Notes: generated from the sequence alone by a model not told the origin. Numbered from the stretch's first letter, positions 8,221 to 16,951 are shown. The stretch is 45,959 nucleotides of DNA from an uncultured Clostridia bacterium (GCA_946413245.1 CAMKJS010000019.1:1-45959); one strand, 5' to 3'. Program-made: numbers and translations.

Positions 8221-9002
8221 GAAGAATCCTTCTGCGGGTGGAGTATGACGGAACCGCGTATGCCGGCTGGCAGAGGCAGATCAACGGCCTTGCCGTGCAG
8301 CAGGTGCTGGAGGAAGCGCTGGGTCGTGCCTGCGGCCATCCCGTCACGGTGACCGGCGCGTCCCGGACGGACGCGGGGGTTCACGCCCTGGACCAGGCCG
8401 TTCATTTCGACACGGACTGCTCGATCCCCCCGGATAAATACCCTTTCGTGCTGAACAACATGCTGCCGCCGGATATCCGGGTGCAGTCCGGCCGGGAGGT
8501 TCCAGCCGATTTTCACGCCCGTTTCCTTTCCGCCGGAAAAACCTATACCTACCGGATTCTGAACCGGCGCCACGGCAGCGCCCTGATGCGGAATACGCAT
8601 TTTCACGTGCCGGTTCCGCTGAATCCCGCCCCGATGCAGGAAGCCGTGGCCACGCTGCCCGGAACCCATGATTTCGCCGCCTTTCAGGCCGCCGGGGGAA
8701 CCGCGAAAACCACGGTGCGCACCCTGCATTCCGCGGTGCTGGAATGCCGCGGTCCGGAGATGATCTTCACCGTCAGCGGCAACGCGTTCCTGTATAACAT
8801 GGTGCGGATCACCGCGGGAACGCTGGTGGAAATCGGCCTCGGCAAACGGGGTCCGGACGCATTCTCCCGCGCCTTTGAAAGCCGGAACCGCCTGGATCTC
8901 GGCTTTACAGCTCCGCCCTGCGGGCTGGAGCTGACCGAGGTCCGCTATGCGCCCGAAGCCTTCGTCAATCCATCCGCCCTCCGGTGGCATCAGGAGGAAT
9001 AA
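8217..9002 (+). CDS. truA: tRNA pseudouridine(38-40) synthase TruA
   Basis: A 261-residue enzyme that isomerises uridines 38-40 in the tRNA anticodon arm. The start region ILLRVEYDGTAYAGWQRQ and the catalytic motif GASRTDAGVHALDQ, with its conserved aspartate, are clear. Later conserved blocks are the NNMLPPDIRV and FHARFLSAGKTYTYRI segments and the FLYNMVRI tail motif. It begins with TTG overlapping the ecfT stop codon (TTGA). Linkage of truA to ecfA-ecfT is common in Firmicutes, and this supports the start and the operon. Confidence 0.96.
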   Translation: MRRILLRVEYDGTAYAGWQRQINGLAVQQVLEEALGRACGHPVTVTGASRTDAGVHALDQAVHFDTDCSIPPDKYPFVLNNMLPPDIRVQSGREVPADFHARFLSAGKTYTYRILNRRHGSALMRNTHFHVPVPLNPAPMQEAVATLPGTHDFAAFQAAGGTAKTTVRTLHSAVLECRGPEMIFTVSGNAFLYNMVRITAGTLVEIGLGKRGPDAFSRAFESRNRLDLGFTAPPCGLELTEVRYAPEAFVNPSALRWHQEE

Positions 9003-9006
9003 TCGT

Positions 9007-10602
9007 ATGCTCAGAATCGTCAATTGTTCCCTGCCGCCGGATTACACGGAGGAAACGCTCCGCTCCTTTCTGCTCAGAAAATGCGGCATTCCCCGGGAGG
9101 AACTGCTCTCCTTCCGGGTGGTCCGCTGCTCGATCGACGCCCGGGATAAGGCGGACGTCCACTTTGTGCTGTCCGTCGACCTGGCGGTCCGGAATGAAAA
9201 AGCCCTGCTGAAGCGCTGCCGTTTTCTTTCTCCGGTATCACCGGTCCGCTCTCCGCAGAAGCTCATCTCCGCCTTCCGCCGTCCTCCGCTGGTGGTTGGT
9301 GCGGGACCCGCGGGGCTTTTCGCGGCGCTGGAGCTTGCCCGCGCGGGGGCCGCTCCCCTGCTGATTGAGCGCGGCCGGCCCGTAGAACAGCGGGCTGCGG
9401 ACGTCGCGCGGATGGAGGAGCAAGGCATCCTGAACGAGGAGTCCAACGTCCAGTTCGGGGAAGGCGGCGCCGGCGCTTTTTCGGACGGGAAACTGACCTG
9501 CGGGATCAAGTCCCCCTGGATCCGCTCCGTGCTGGAGACCTTTGTGGCCCACGGCGCTCCGCCGGACATTCTGGTGGATCAGAAGCCGCACATCGGCACG
9601 GATCTCCTGCGCGGCGTGGTGGCCTCCCTTCGCGGGGAAATCCTGCGCCTGGGCGGCACGATCCGCTTTGAAACCCGGCTGGAGAAGCTGATCCTGCGGG
9701 GCGGCCGGGTGGAAGGCGCGGTTCTCTCCTGCGGCGGAAAACAGGAGGAATACCTGACGGATACCGTCCTGCTCTGCATCGGGCACTCCGCCCGGGATAC
9801 GGTGCAGCATCTCTTCGGCCAGGGCGTTCGCATGGTGCAGAAGCCCTTCGCCATGGGGGTCCGCATCGAGCATCCCCGGGAAATGATCGACAAATCCCAA
9901 TATGGCCGTTTCGCCGGCCATCCCGCCCTCGGCGCCGCTTCCTACAAGCTGATCTGCCATACGCCGGACGGCCGCGGGGTATATACCTTCTGCATGTGTC
10001 CGGGCGGCCGGGTCATCGCCGCAGCCTCCCGCAGCGGCGGGGTCGTCACCAACGGCATGAGCCTTCACGCCCGAGGCGACCGGAACAGCAACGCGGCCCT
10101 GCTGGTGGGCATCCGGACGGAGGATTTCGGAGACGATCATCCGCTGGCCGGCATGGTGCTGCAGCGGAGCCTGGAAAAGAAAGCGTTTGAAATGGCCGGA
10201 GGCGGATACAAGGCTCCCGCCCAGCGGGTGGAGGATTTCCTGGCCGGCCGGGCCAGCCGCGACTTCGGCTCCGTACAGCCCTCCTACCGCCCCGGTGTGG
10301 TTCCGGTTGATCTGGCCGCGCTGCTTCCTTCCTTTATGACGGAGGATCTTCGCCTGGGCATCCGCAGCATGGATCGCCAGCTCCACGGCTTTGCCCTGCC
10401 GGACGCGGTGCTCACCGGCCCGGAAACCCGTTCCTCTTCACCGGTGCGCTTCCCACGCACCCCTGCAGGAGAAGCGGAGGACATCACCGGCCTCTATCCC
10501 GTCGGAGAAGGCGCCGGCTTCGCCGGCGGCATCGTCTCCGCCGCTGTCGACGGCATCACCGCCGCCCGCAACGCCATCCAAAACTCCCCCTCTCTCTTAT
10601 AA
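9007..10602 (+). CDS. FAD-dependent oxidoreductase of the COG2509 type
   Basis: A 531-residue flavoprotein-like enzyme. After an N-terminal domain of about 90 residues comes a dinucleotide-binding motif, VVGAGPAGLFAALELARAG, followed by the family-typical stretch NVQFGEGGAGAFSDGKL. The end has a second FAD-contact motif, LYPVGEGAGFAGGIVSAAVD. Homologues are generally annotated only as NAD(P)/FAD-dependent oxidoreductase or uncharacterised FAD-dependent protein, so the substrate is unknown. The start at 9007 is chosen because GGAGG sits eight or nine bases upstream at the end of truA; upstream in-frame codons lie inside truA. It is the last gene of the operon and is followed by a hairpin terminator. 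Confidence 0.88.
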   Translation: MLRIVNCSLPPDYTEETLRSFLLRKCGIPREELLSFRVVRCSIDARDKADVHFVLSVDLAVRNEKALLKRCRFLSPVSPVRSPQKLISAFRRPPLVVGAGPAGLFAALELARAGAAPLLIERGRPVEQRAADVARMEEQGILNEESNVQFGEGGAGAFSDGKLTCGIKSPWIRSVLETFVAHGAPPDILVDQKPHIGTDLLRGVVASLRGEILRLGGTIRFETRLEKLILRGGRVEGAVLSCGGKQEEYLTDTVLLCIGHSARDTVQHLFGQGVRMVQKPFAMGVRIEHPREMIDKSQYGRFAGHPALGAASYKLICHTPDGRGVYTFCMCPGGRVIAAASRSGGVVTNGMSLHARGDRNSNAALLVGIRTEDFGDDHPLAGMVLQRSLEKKAFEMAGGGYKAPAQRVEDFLAGRASRDFGSVQPSYRPGVVPVDLAALLPSFMTEDLRLGIRSMDRQLHGFALPDAVLTGPETRSSSPVRFPRTPAGEAEDITGLYPVGEGAGFAGGIVSAAVDGITAARNAIQNSPSLL

Positions 10603-10632
10603 CTTATAAGCCGAACCCGAAGGAATCCAGAC

Positions 10633-10660
10633 AAAGGCCGCACCGCGGCCTTTATTCTTT
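10633..10660 (+). terminator. Terminator of the ECF-truA operon
   Basis: AAAGGCCGC and GCGGCCTTT pair perfectly around an ACC loop (10633-10653), and the sequence continues ATTCTTTT. It begins 31 bases after the oxidoreductase stop codon. Confidence 0.8.
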
Positions 10661-10769
10661 TCAGCCGTCAAGGTCTCGCGCTCCCATCCTAAACTTTCTT
10701 TATGATCCCGAAGGGGCTTGGGGGCGATCGGAAAGCCCCCACAAATTTCCCGCTTCATCCCGTAAAAAA

Positions 10770-10840
10770 TCATGATGGCGAAGCCATCATGAAAAAACCA
10801 ACCCCCTTCCCTTTGAAGGGAAGGGGGCCAGGGGGATAGG
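10770..10840 (-). terminator. Two-hairpin module behind fusA
   Basis: Read on the minus strand, the fusA stop is followed by CCTATCCCCCTGG, a strong hairpin (CCCCCTTCCCTT/AAGGGAAGGGGG, 10802-10827) with TTGGTTTTTTC behind it, and then a second palindrome CATGATGGC-GAA-GCCATCATG (10771-10791). The first hairpin plus its T-run is a rho-independent terminator. A near copy of the whole arrangement lies behind upp at 40444-40520. Confidence 0.75.
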
Positions 10841-10844
10841 ATGA

Positions 10845-12932
10845 TTATTCCTCGTCCTCATCCTCAATCTTCGCATTCGCGATAATCTTCTGCGCTTCAG
10901 TCTGCGGCACTTCCTCATACCGCTCAAACCGCATGGAGAACGACCCTCTCGCCTGCGTCATGCTGCGCAGGTCGGTGGCGTACTTGAACATTTCAGCCAG
11001 CGGAGCTTCCGCTTCCAGCTGCTGCATGCCGTTCACCTGGTTCATACCCATGATGCGACCGCGGCGCTTGTTCATGTCGCCCATGATGTCGCCCATGTAC
11101 TCGTTGGGCACCAGCACTTCTACGTGCATGATGGGCTCCAGCAGCACGGGGCTCGCATCGGTACAGCCCTTCTTGTACGCGATCCGGGCAGCGGTCTTGA
11201 ACGCCATTTCGGAGGAGTCCACCGGATGGTAGGATCCGTCGTACAGTTTCGCGTGCAGGTGAACCATCGGATATCCGGCCAGAACACCCTTCACGATGTT
11301 CTCGCGCAGGCCCTTTTCAACGCTGGGGATGAAGTTCCTCGGCACCACGCCGCCGACGACCGCGTCTTCAAACTCGAATTCCGCGTCGCTGTCGGTGATG
11401 GGGCTGAACTCGATCCACACGTCGCCGAACTGGCCGTGTCCGCCGGTCTGCTTCTTGTGGCGGCCCTGGACCTTCACGGTCTTGCGGATGGTCTCACGGT
11501 ACGGGATCTTGGGATCCTGCAGCACGGCGTTGGCGCCGAACTTGGAAGCCAGCTTGTTCTTGATCACGTCCAGATGCATTTCGCCCTGGCCGCTCAGCTC
11601 GGTCTCGGTGGTCTCGGCGTTCTTCTCGATCTTGATGGACGGATCTTCTTCGGCCAGACGGTTCAGGCCGCTGAAGACCTTGTCTTCCTCGCCCTGCTTC
11701 GCGGCGAAGACAGCCTTGCTGATGCAGGGAGCCGGGAACTCGATGGTCGGATACAGAATCGGGTTGTTGGGATCGCACAGGGTATCGCCGGTGGAGGTCA
11801 GCTGCAGCTTGGCCAGCGCGCCGATGTCGCCCGCGTGGAGCTTGTCCGCGTTCGTCTGCTTGTTGCCCTTCAGGGTGAACATGCCGCCGGCTTTTTCAGC
11901 CTTTTCCTTGTTCGCGTTATACAGGGGCGCGGCGGGGGTGAGCACGCCGGAGAAGATCCGGAACAGGCTCAGCTTGCCGACGAACGGGTCGGCGATGGTC
12001 TTGAACACCAGCGCGGAGAAGGGCTGGTCGTCCTTGCAGGCACGCTCGATCTCTTCGCCGGTCTTGGGGTTCTTGCCCTTCTGGGTCACGCCCTCATGAT
12101 CGGGAGCGGGCAGGTACTTGGCGATCAGGTCCAGCGCCTGGGCGATGCCCACGCCGGTCAGCGCGGAGCAGGCCACGACGGGAACGATGCTGCCGTCCTT
12201 CATGCCCTTGACGAAGCCGGTCATGACGTCCTCATGGGACAGCTCTCCCTCTTCGAAGTACTTCTCCATCAGTTCTTCGTCCGCGGAGGCGGCCTGCTCG
12301 GTCAGGTTCTCATAGGCTTCGTTCACTTCGCCTTCCAGATCGGCGGGCATGGGAACTTCCTTGCTCTTCTTCAGTGTGCCTTCGTAGGCTTTCTTCTCCA
12401 GCACGTTCACGACGCCCTTGAACGCCGCGCCTTCTCCGAGGGGCAGCAGAATCGGCACCACGCTGGGGCCGTACTTCTCCCGCAGCTGGGCGACGACCTT
12501 TTCAAAGTTCGCATGCTCGCGGTCCATCTGGTTCACGATGAACATCCGGCCCAGGTTGTGCTTCCCGGCGTTGTCCCACGCCTTTTCGGCGCCGACGCTC
12601 AGGCCGTTCACGCCGCCCACCACGATCACGGCGGTCTCGATCACGCGCAGGGGCCCCATCTGCTCCCCGATGAAGTCAAAATATCCGGGAACGTCGATCA
12701 CGTTGATCACTTTTCCGTTCCAGGGGATCGGCGCGTAGCTCGCGCTGATGGAAAAACCGCGTTTTTTCTCTTCCGGATCGAAGTCGGATACAGTGGTTCC
12801 GTCCTCCACCTTGCCCTGACGGTCCGTCATTCCGGCAGCAAAGAGCATCGCCTCGGTCAGCGTGGTTTTGCCCTCGCTGCCATGCCCCATGAGGGCAATG
12901 TTCCGAATGTTCCCGGTTGTGAATTCAGCCAT
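10845..12932 (-). CDS. EF-G2-like translational GTPase
   Basis: A 695-residue elongation-factor-G-like protein. The G1 motif is GHGSEGKTTL rather than the AHIDAGKTTT of canonical EF-G, G3 is DVPGYFDF with tyrosine where EF-G has the catalytic histidine of DTPGHVDF, and G4 is NQMD instead of NKMD. The domain order (G, II, III, IV, V) and full length are those of EF-G. The C-terminal part has PILEPIM-like VLLEPIMHVEVLVP and RRGRIMGM motifs. This pattern fits the EF-G2/FusA2-like subfamily rather than housekeeping EF-G, whose weak or ribosome-specialised GTPase roles are not well settled. AGGAGG lies ahead of the ATG. It follows murI on the same strand and ends in the two-hairpin terminator. Confidence 0.88.
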   Translation of the reverse strand: MAEFTTGNIRNIALMGHGSEGKTTLTEAMLFAAGMTDRQGKVEDGTTVSDFDPEEKKRGFSISASYAPIPWNGKVINVIDVPGYFDFIGEQMGPLRVIETAVIVVGGVNGLSVGAEKAWDNAGKHNLGRMFIVNQMDREHANFEKVVAQLREKYGPSVVPILLPLGEGAAFKGVVNVLEKKAYEGTLKKSKEVPMPADLEGEVNEAYENLTEQAASADEELMEKYFEEGELSHEDVMTGFVKGMKDGSIVPVVACSALTGVGIAQALDLIAKYLPAPDHEGVTQKGKNPKTGEEIERACKDDQPFSALVFKTIADPFVGKLSLFRIFSGVLTPAAPLYNANKEKAEKAGGMFTLKGNKQTNADKLHAGDIGALAKLQLTSTGDTLCDPNNPILYPTIEFPAPCISKAVFAAKQGEEDKVFSGLNRLAEEDPSIKIEKNAETTETELSGQGEMHLDVIKNKLASKFGANAVLQDPKIPYRETIRKTVKVQGRHKKQTGGHGQFGDVWIEFSPITDSDAEFEFEDAVVGGVVPRNFIPSVEKGLRENIVKGVLAGYPMVHLHAKLYDGSYHPVDSSEMAFKTAARIAYKKGCTDASPVLLEPIMHVEVLVPNEYMGDIMGDMNKRRGRIMGMNQVNGMQQLEAEAPLAEMFKYATDLRSMTQARGSFSMRFERYEEVPQTEAQKIIANAKIEDEDEE

Positions 12933-13073
12933 TGTTCATTCCTCCTGTTTTGATTTCAAACATTCATCTCCCGTCCGTTTCCGGATTCGAAAGAATCTTC
13001 CGTCGCATCAAATCTTATCATATCATACGAAGCGAAAAAAGAAAAGAAAAAAATGCATTTTTGCGAAAGGTCT

Positions 13074-13829
13074 TCAGACGGCCTTCTCCAGCAGCCTCTT
13101 CATGGTTTCCAGGCTGGCTTCGGAACCGCTGGTTTCCAGCGTAACACTTCCGGCTTCGCCCTCGTTCAGCAGCCCCCGGGCCGCCAGCACCCGCCCCAGC
13201 TGCCGGGCTGTCCCCTCGTTCCCGTCCGTCAGGGCAGTATGCTCCGGAATCATGTCCCGGATCACGCTCCGCAGGAACACGTAGTGCGTGCATCCCAGCA
13301 CCACCGCGTCCACCTGTTCCATATCGAAGCCCGCGAACAGCCTTTGCAGATATTCCCGCGCTTCCTCTTCCCGCTCGGCTTCCACCAGCTCCATCAGCCC
13401 CGGGCATGGCACCCGTACGGCGCCTTCCCCGTACAGTTCCATCAGGCGGCTGAACTTCTCCAGCCGCAGGGTCAGCGGTGTCGCCAGCACGAGGATCTGT
13501 CCGTCCTTCCGCAGCTCGTGCGCCGGCTTCAGTGCGGGCTCCATGCCGATCACGGGGATATCCAGCTCCGCCCGAAGCTCCGCGGCGGCCGCGCTGGTCG
13601 CCGTGTTGCAGGCGATCACCAGCGCCTTGATCTTCCGCTCCAGCAGCTTCCGCACCACTTCCCGGACGCAGACCCGGACCTCCTCCGGGGTTTTCGTCCC
13701 GTACGGCGCGTTCTTCATGTCCCCGTAATACAGAAAGTGCTCTCCCGGCAGCTGGCGGACCATTTCCTGCAGGGTACTGATGCCCCCCACGCCGCTGTCA
13801 AACACCCCGACCGGGTTTCGGTTGCTCAA
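13074..13829 (-). CDS. murI: Glutamate racemase
   Basis: A 251-residue cofactor-independent racemase that makes D-glutamate for peptidoglycan. Both catalytic cysteines are visible, in VIACNTATSAAA and VLGCTHYVFL, with the N-terminal VFDSGVGGISTL and the YYGDMKNAPYGTK motif. The start is a TTG at 13829 with AAGGAG about ten bases upstream; the nearby GTG in that context is followed by a stop. The gene lies 141 bases ahead of the EF-G2-like gene on the same strand. The sequence between has a T-rich stretch and an AT-rich region with possible -10 elements, so the EF-G2 gene may have its own promoter. Confidence 0.95.
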   Translation of the reverse strand: MSNRNPVGVFDSGVGGISTLQEMVRQLPGEHFLYYGDMKNAPYGTKTPEEVRVCVREVVRKLLERKIKALVIACNTATSAAAAELRAELDIPVIGMEPALKPAHELRKDGQILVLATPLTLRLEKFSRLMELYGEGAVRVPCPGLMELVEAEREEEAREYLQRLFAGFDMEQVDAVVLGCTHYVFLRSVIRDMIPEHTALTDGNEGTARQLGRVLAARGLLNEGEAGSVTLETSGSEASLETMKRLLEKAV

Positions 13830-14042
13830 AGCACTCGTCTCCTTACTGTCTGATCTTCATCCCGTGCCGGCATTCCTGCCGCTGACGCGCAGAGACACGG
13901 AAAGCCGTCTTTCCTTCGCAGCCCCTGTATTCTACCACACACGCCGCGGAGGCACAAGCTGACAGCATTTTCTTTGCAAATTCAGCCGGTCAGGTGTTCA
14001 GTTGTGATACAGACTGATATGGACTTGCGCACCTTCCGGCTG

Positions 14043-14275
14043 TTATCCGTTGACTGAGATCTCCATGATGCTGCCGTCTGCCGCCGGGAACCGGCATTCC
14101 AGCGCCCGGAAAAATTCCTTCCGCGGTTCAGCCCTGTATCCTGTGGGAGATTCCCTGTCCGGCCGCATTCCCGCGTAATACCGTGCCAGCAGATATACCG
14201 GACTGGCTGCCCAGGCATGGCACAGGCTCTTGCCGAAGGGATCTCCGTACATGGCGTACTGCTGCTCCCTTGGCA
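14043..14275 (-). pseudogene. C-terminal remnant of an alpha-L-rhamnosidase-like enzyme
   Basis: The minus-strand frame reads EQQYAMYGDPFGKSLCHAW, then AASPVYLLARYYAGMRPD, and ends with a stop at 14043. The SLCHAW-ASPVYLL signature is typical of the last helices of the GH78 alpha/alpha-barrel and the following C-terminal beta domain. Only about 75 residues remain of an enzyme that normally exceeds 700. The frame loses family character at about 14275, exactly where a truncated AraC regulator begins on the other strand. No functional start is plausible. Confidence 0.7.
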
Positions 14276-14407
14276 GCGACGGATCTGCCCGTCACCGACA
14301 TTGCGGCGGCGGTCGGCTACGAGAGCGCCGAATACTTTATCCGCACTTTTCGCAAATACGCGGGAATGACGCCCGGTTCCTACAGGCTTCAGCAGAAGCA
14401 GGACTGA
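14270..14407 (+). pseudogene. C-terminal remnant of an AraC-family regulator
   Basis: The plus-strand frame reads LAATDLPVTDIAAAVGYES, then YFIRTFRKYAGMTPGSYR, and stops at 14407. This is the second helix-turn-helix of an AraC/XylS DNA-binding domain, with the conserved GYES...YFIRTFRKYAGMTP block. About 46 residues remain of a protein usually near 300. It begins at the point where the rhamnosidase fragment on the opposite strand ends, so both lack their 5' parts. Confidence 0.75.
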
Positions 14408-14437
14408 CCGCGAAAACCGTCCTCTGTCCTGATCGGT

Positions 14438-15997
14438 TTACACCGTCACTTCCACCAGTTCCTTGCCGTCCACCGTCTTTCTCCGCAGGCCGGGTTCCTT
14501 CTCTTTGCTGAAGCTGTAAGTCAGCAGGTATCCCTTGTTCAGATGCATCCGATCAAGATACCCCCACAGCTGCGTTTCTCCGTCAGCATGGTACTTCTGT
14601 CCGTGCCAGATCTTCAGCTCAACGACAAACTGTTCTCTCTTGTAATCGATCACCAGATCCATGCGCTTGCGGTTGCGAGTCTCCGCCTCAATATAATAAT
14701 TCCCTGTCCCGTTGATGATCGGGCGAACGTACAGAAGGAAGCGTTTACGACCCTCCGCTTCGTCAAAAGGCTCATCCGTGGTTTCATACAGATCGTTGTA
14801 GACGACCGCAAATCTCTCCAGCACATGATCCATGTCGAGCCGTCCGTTTTGGATGAATTGGCTCTTGTCGTCCGCACCCGCCTGGTAGGCCGGCGAACGC
14901 AGCTCTTCCTGGCTGAGGAAGAAGTTGTACAGCCTTGTTTCGAAGATACGGTTGGCAATCCGTACGGTTCCTCCGCTGTTTCGGATAAAACCGAACATTT
15001 CGGCATCTGAGATGGAAAGATCGTCAGGGTTGTAGGAAACGGCTTCTCCGGCAAAAAGAATCCGTCGGAGGATTTCTCTTAATCTCTCGTTCTCCTGCAC
15101 CTTCCCCATGAGAGAATCGAACAGCGTGTTTTTCTCCATCAGGATGCGGCGGACAATCTCAGCAACGCTGTGGACCGTCCACGGCAGGGAGCCGTCCTCA
15201 TCCAGCAGTTGGCAAATCCGGCTGACGAAGAAAGGATAACCGGATGTATAGTCCGTGATGGCCCGGGCGACTGCGTCTGTGTCCATTCCGGTACAGTGAT
15301 CTTTTTCATATTCCTCAAGCATCCCGGCGATGTCACGTTGGCTAAAGCTCATATCCACTTTGAAATCCGCGGCAATATTCCAGGGGCTGTTGAACTTGTG
15401 TTCCTCCTCCGGCCGGATCTTCCGCTTCATGTTTTTGATATCGGTTACTCCGGCAAGGATCACGGAATGGAAAGCCGGCGTGCCGTTCAGATTTCTGCTC
15501 AGATAGGCATCACGAAGAAGAGCAAGGAAGTCAAGGAAAACCTGGTTATTCGTCGCGCTGTCAACCTCGTCGATCATCAGGATCAGTTTCTTCTCTGATC
15601 CGGCGCACCAGTCCTCCAATATATCGAAGAGAACCCGCATCTTGAGGGAAGCCGGTTCTTTGCCCAGGACATCGTTGATCTTTGACATGATGTCTTTAGG
15701 AATGATGTCCTTCGCTCTCTTTTTCATTTCTTCACAGAAGGCATAGGTGAAATCCCCTTCCGTCTTAAAATCGGCGGCGGTAATTCGCTGGAAATCAAGG
15801 CTGACAGCATCATAATCAGCAGCAAGGAATGTACGAAGCGCGCTGAGCGTCGTCGTTTTTCCATACTGCCGTGCCCTGTTGATCGTGAAATAGAAGCCCT
15901 GATCCACCATCGCTTTGATTTGATTCAGACGGGATGACAGGTCCACCATATAGTTTCTGTCCGGCACACAGGCTCCGGCTGTCTGAAACTGCTTCAT
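14438..15997 (-). CDS. AAA-type ATPase with C-terminal PD-(D/E)XK nuclease-like domain
   Basis: A 519-residue protein of the widespread AAA-ATPase-like (PF09820/PF08011) family. The N-terminal half has a P-loop variant, INRARQYGKTTTLSAL, and a Walker B-like LILMIDEVDSATN. The C-terminal domain has a PD-(D/E)XK-like core, RMDLVIDYKREQFVVELKIW, with conserved D, E and K. The role of the family is not established; it is common in mobile or host-interaction gene sets of gut Clostridia and Bacteroides. The ATG at 15997 has GGGAGG at the right spacing, better than the GTG three codons upstream. It is flanked by gene remnants on both sides, which suggests an acquired gene in a region of turnover. 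Confidence 0.82.
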   Translation of the reverse strand: MKQFQTAGACVPDRNYMVDLSSRLNQIKAMVDQGFYFTINRARQYGKTTTLSALRTFLAADYDAVSLDFQRITAADFKTEGDFTYAFCEEMKKRAKDIIPKDIMSKINDVLGKEPASLKMRVLFDILEDWCAGSEKKLILMIDEVDSATNNQVFLDFLALLRDAYLSRNLNGTPAFHSVILAGVTDIKNMKRKIRPEEEHKFNSPWNIAADFKVDMSFSQRDIAGMLEEYEKDHCTGMDTDAVARAITDYTSGYPFFVSRICQLLDEDGSLPWTVHSVAEIVRRILMEKNTLFDSLMGKVQENERLREILRRILFAGEAVSYNPDDLSISDAEMFGFIRNSGGTVRIANRIFETRLYNFFLSQEELRSPAYQAGADDKSQFIQNGRLDMDHVLERFAVVYNDLYETTDEPFDEAEGRKRFLLYVRPIINGTGNYYIEAETRNRKRMDLVIDYKREQFVVELKIWHGQKYHADGETQLWGYLDRMHLNKGYLLTYSFSKEKEPGLRRKTVDGKELVEVTV

Positions 15998-16038
15998 GAA
16001 TGCCACCTCCCGTTACTTGTAGATTACCATAATGCGTT

Positions 16039-16214
16039 TCATGTTTCAAGCGAAGCTGTGTTCATTACACCTGCTGCGTTTCGAATCATCCGCTCGTATT
16101 CCAGGCGAACGGGATCCGGCTCTTTAATCCTGATTCTGCCTTGAAAGCTGAATACCCAGTTATAGAAGGCCCGGCTGCTCCAGCAGGTATCTTTCCTTTC
16201 ACTGTGCCTGTCCC
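16039..16214 (-). pseudogene. C-terminal remnant of a WYL-domain regulator
   Basis: In a minus-strand frame ending at a TGA (16041-16039) the sequence reads WSSRAFYNWVFSFQGRIRI, followed by KEPDPVRLEYERMI. This is the tail of WYL-domain helix-turn-helix regulators, where a G-W-V-F...RIRI...P-V-R pattern closes the protein. About 58 codons are present, and no start codon or upstream domain exists, because the DUF4869-like gene ends immediately at 16215. It is too short to be functional. Confidence 0.6.
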
Positions 16215-16652
16215 TTAAATATACTTAAATGCATATTGTATCATTTCAAGCATCGAATGCACTTCCGTCTGATCATTCAGGATGTATGCTGTAAAAAGTT
16301 CCTTCTCAAAGTCCATCAGATGGCGCAGGTTGATCGTGAGGTCCCGATCCTTCCCTAACTCAAGGATGAACGGCGCACAGTTATCCCCGCAGGGGGATGC
16401 ATTGAATACCATATCCGGGAAATTCTTCATCAGCAGCAGCGTTTTCGTGCTGCGGGACAGCTTTTCCGGGCTGATGACGCCGAGATAGGGACTGTGGATC
16501 GCATATGACCCGAGCACCTCTGATTTGTCGATCACGTGGATTACCTTAACCGCAAAGTCATCCGCCAGCCAGGCCTCCTCATAAGCATTGTTAAAATACA
16601 TATCCGTATTGAAAATTGCTTCTTCCATATCGCCGAATTGAATTTTCAGCAT
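16215..16652 (-). CDS. DUF4869-like small protein
   Basis: A protein of about 145 residues starting MLKIQFGDMEEAIFNTDMYF. It resembles the DUF4869 family, recalled from the opening motif and the NASPCGDNCAPFILEL and LTINLRHLMDFEKE blocks; function unknown. AAAGGAGAT precedes two adjacent ATGs (16655 and 16652); the second has the better spacing. DUF4869-like genes often sit beside small toxin or abortive-infection-like genes in gut genomes, but no partner remains here; only a WYL fragment follows. Confidence 0.65.
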   Translation of the reverse strand: MLKIQFGDMEEAIFNTDMYFNNAYEEAWLADDFAVKVIHVIDKSEVLGSYAIHSPYLGVISPEKLSRSTKTLLLMKNFPDMVFNASPCGDNCAPFILELGKDRDLTINLRHLMDFEKELFTAYILNDQTEVHSMLEMIQYAFKYI

Positions 16653-16741
16653 CATTATCTCCTTTTGCCCTATTTGGTCTTTTCCGGTACACACCGGAAC
16701 TTGATATAGTCTTCTCGCAGAGAAGAAACTGGTCCCTTGTT

Positions 16742-16769
16742 ATTATATCCGAAATGATTTGAAAGGCAA
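16742..16769 (-). promoter_or_regulatory. Possible promoter of the DUF4869-like gene
   Basis: Minus-strand TTGCCT (16769-16764) and a perfect TATAAT (16747-16742) are 16 bases apart, about 90 bases before the start. The -35 is weak. Confidence 0.4.
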
Positions 16770-16906
16770 TGTATAGACTGTCAATATATAAACATGTAGG
16801 TACAAGCTGCTCCCCTCCATTTTGGCGGTCCAATCGGCCTATTTTCCCACTGTGAGTTGCCCGGAAGAGCCTGAATGCCTGGAACCGTTTATTTCCGCCA
16901 TTTTCG

Positions 16907-16947
16907 AAAAAAAGAAGGGCGCTGACCTTGAATCAGGATCAGCGTCC
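16907..16947 (-). terminator. Terminator of tRNA-Ser
   Basis: Immediately 3' of the tRNA on the minus strand, GGACGCTGATCC pairs with GGTCAGCGCCC across an eight-base loop, followed by TTCTTTTTTTC. Confidence 0.8.
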
Positions 16948-16951
16948 ATCT

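Noticed and set aside
11124-12953. 609-residue plus-strand frame opposite the EF-G2-like gene
   Set aside because: His/Gly-rich antisense shadow without family character.
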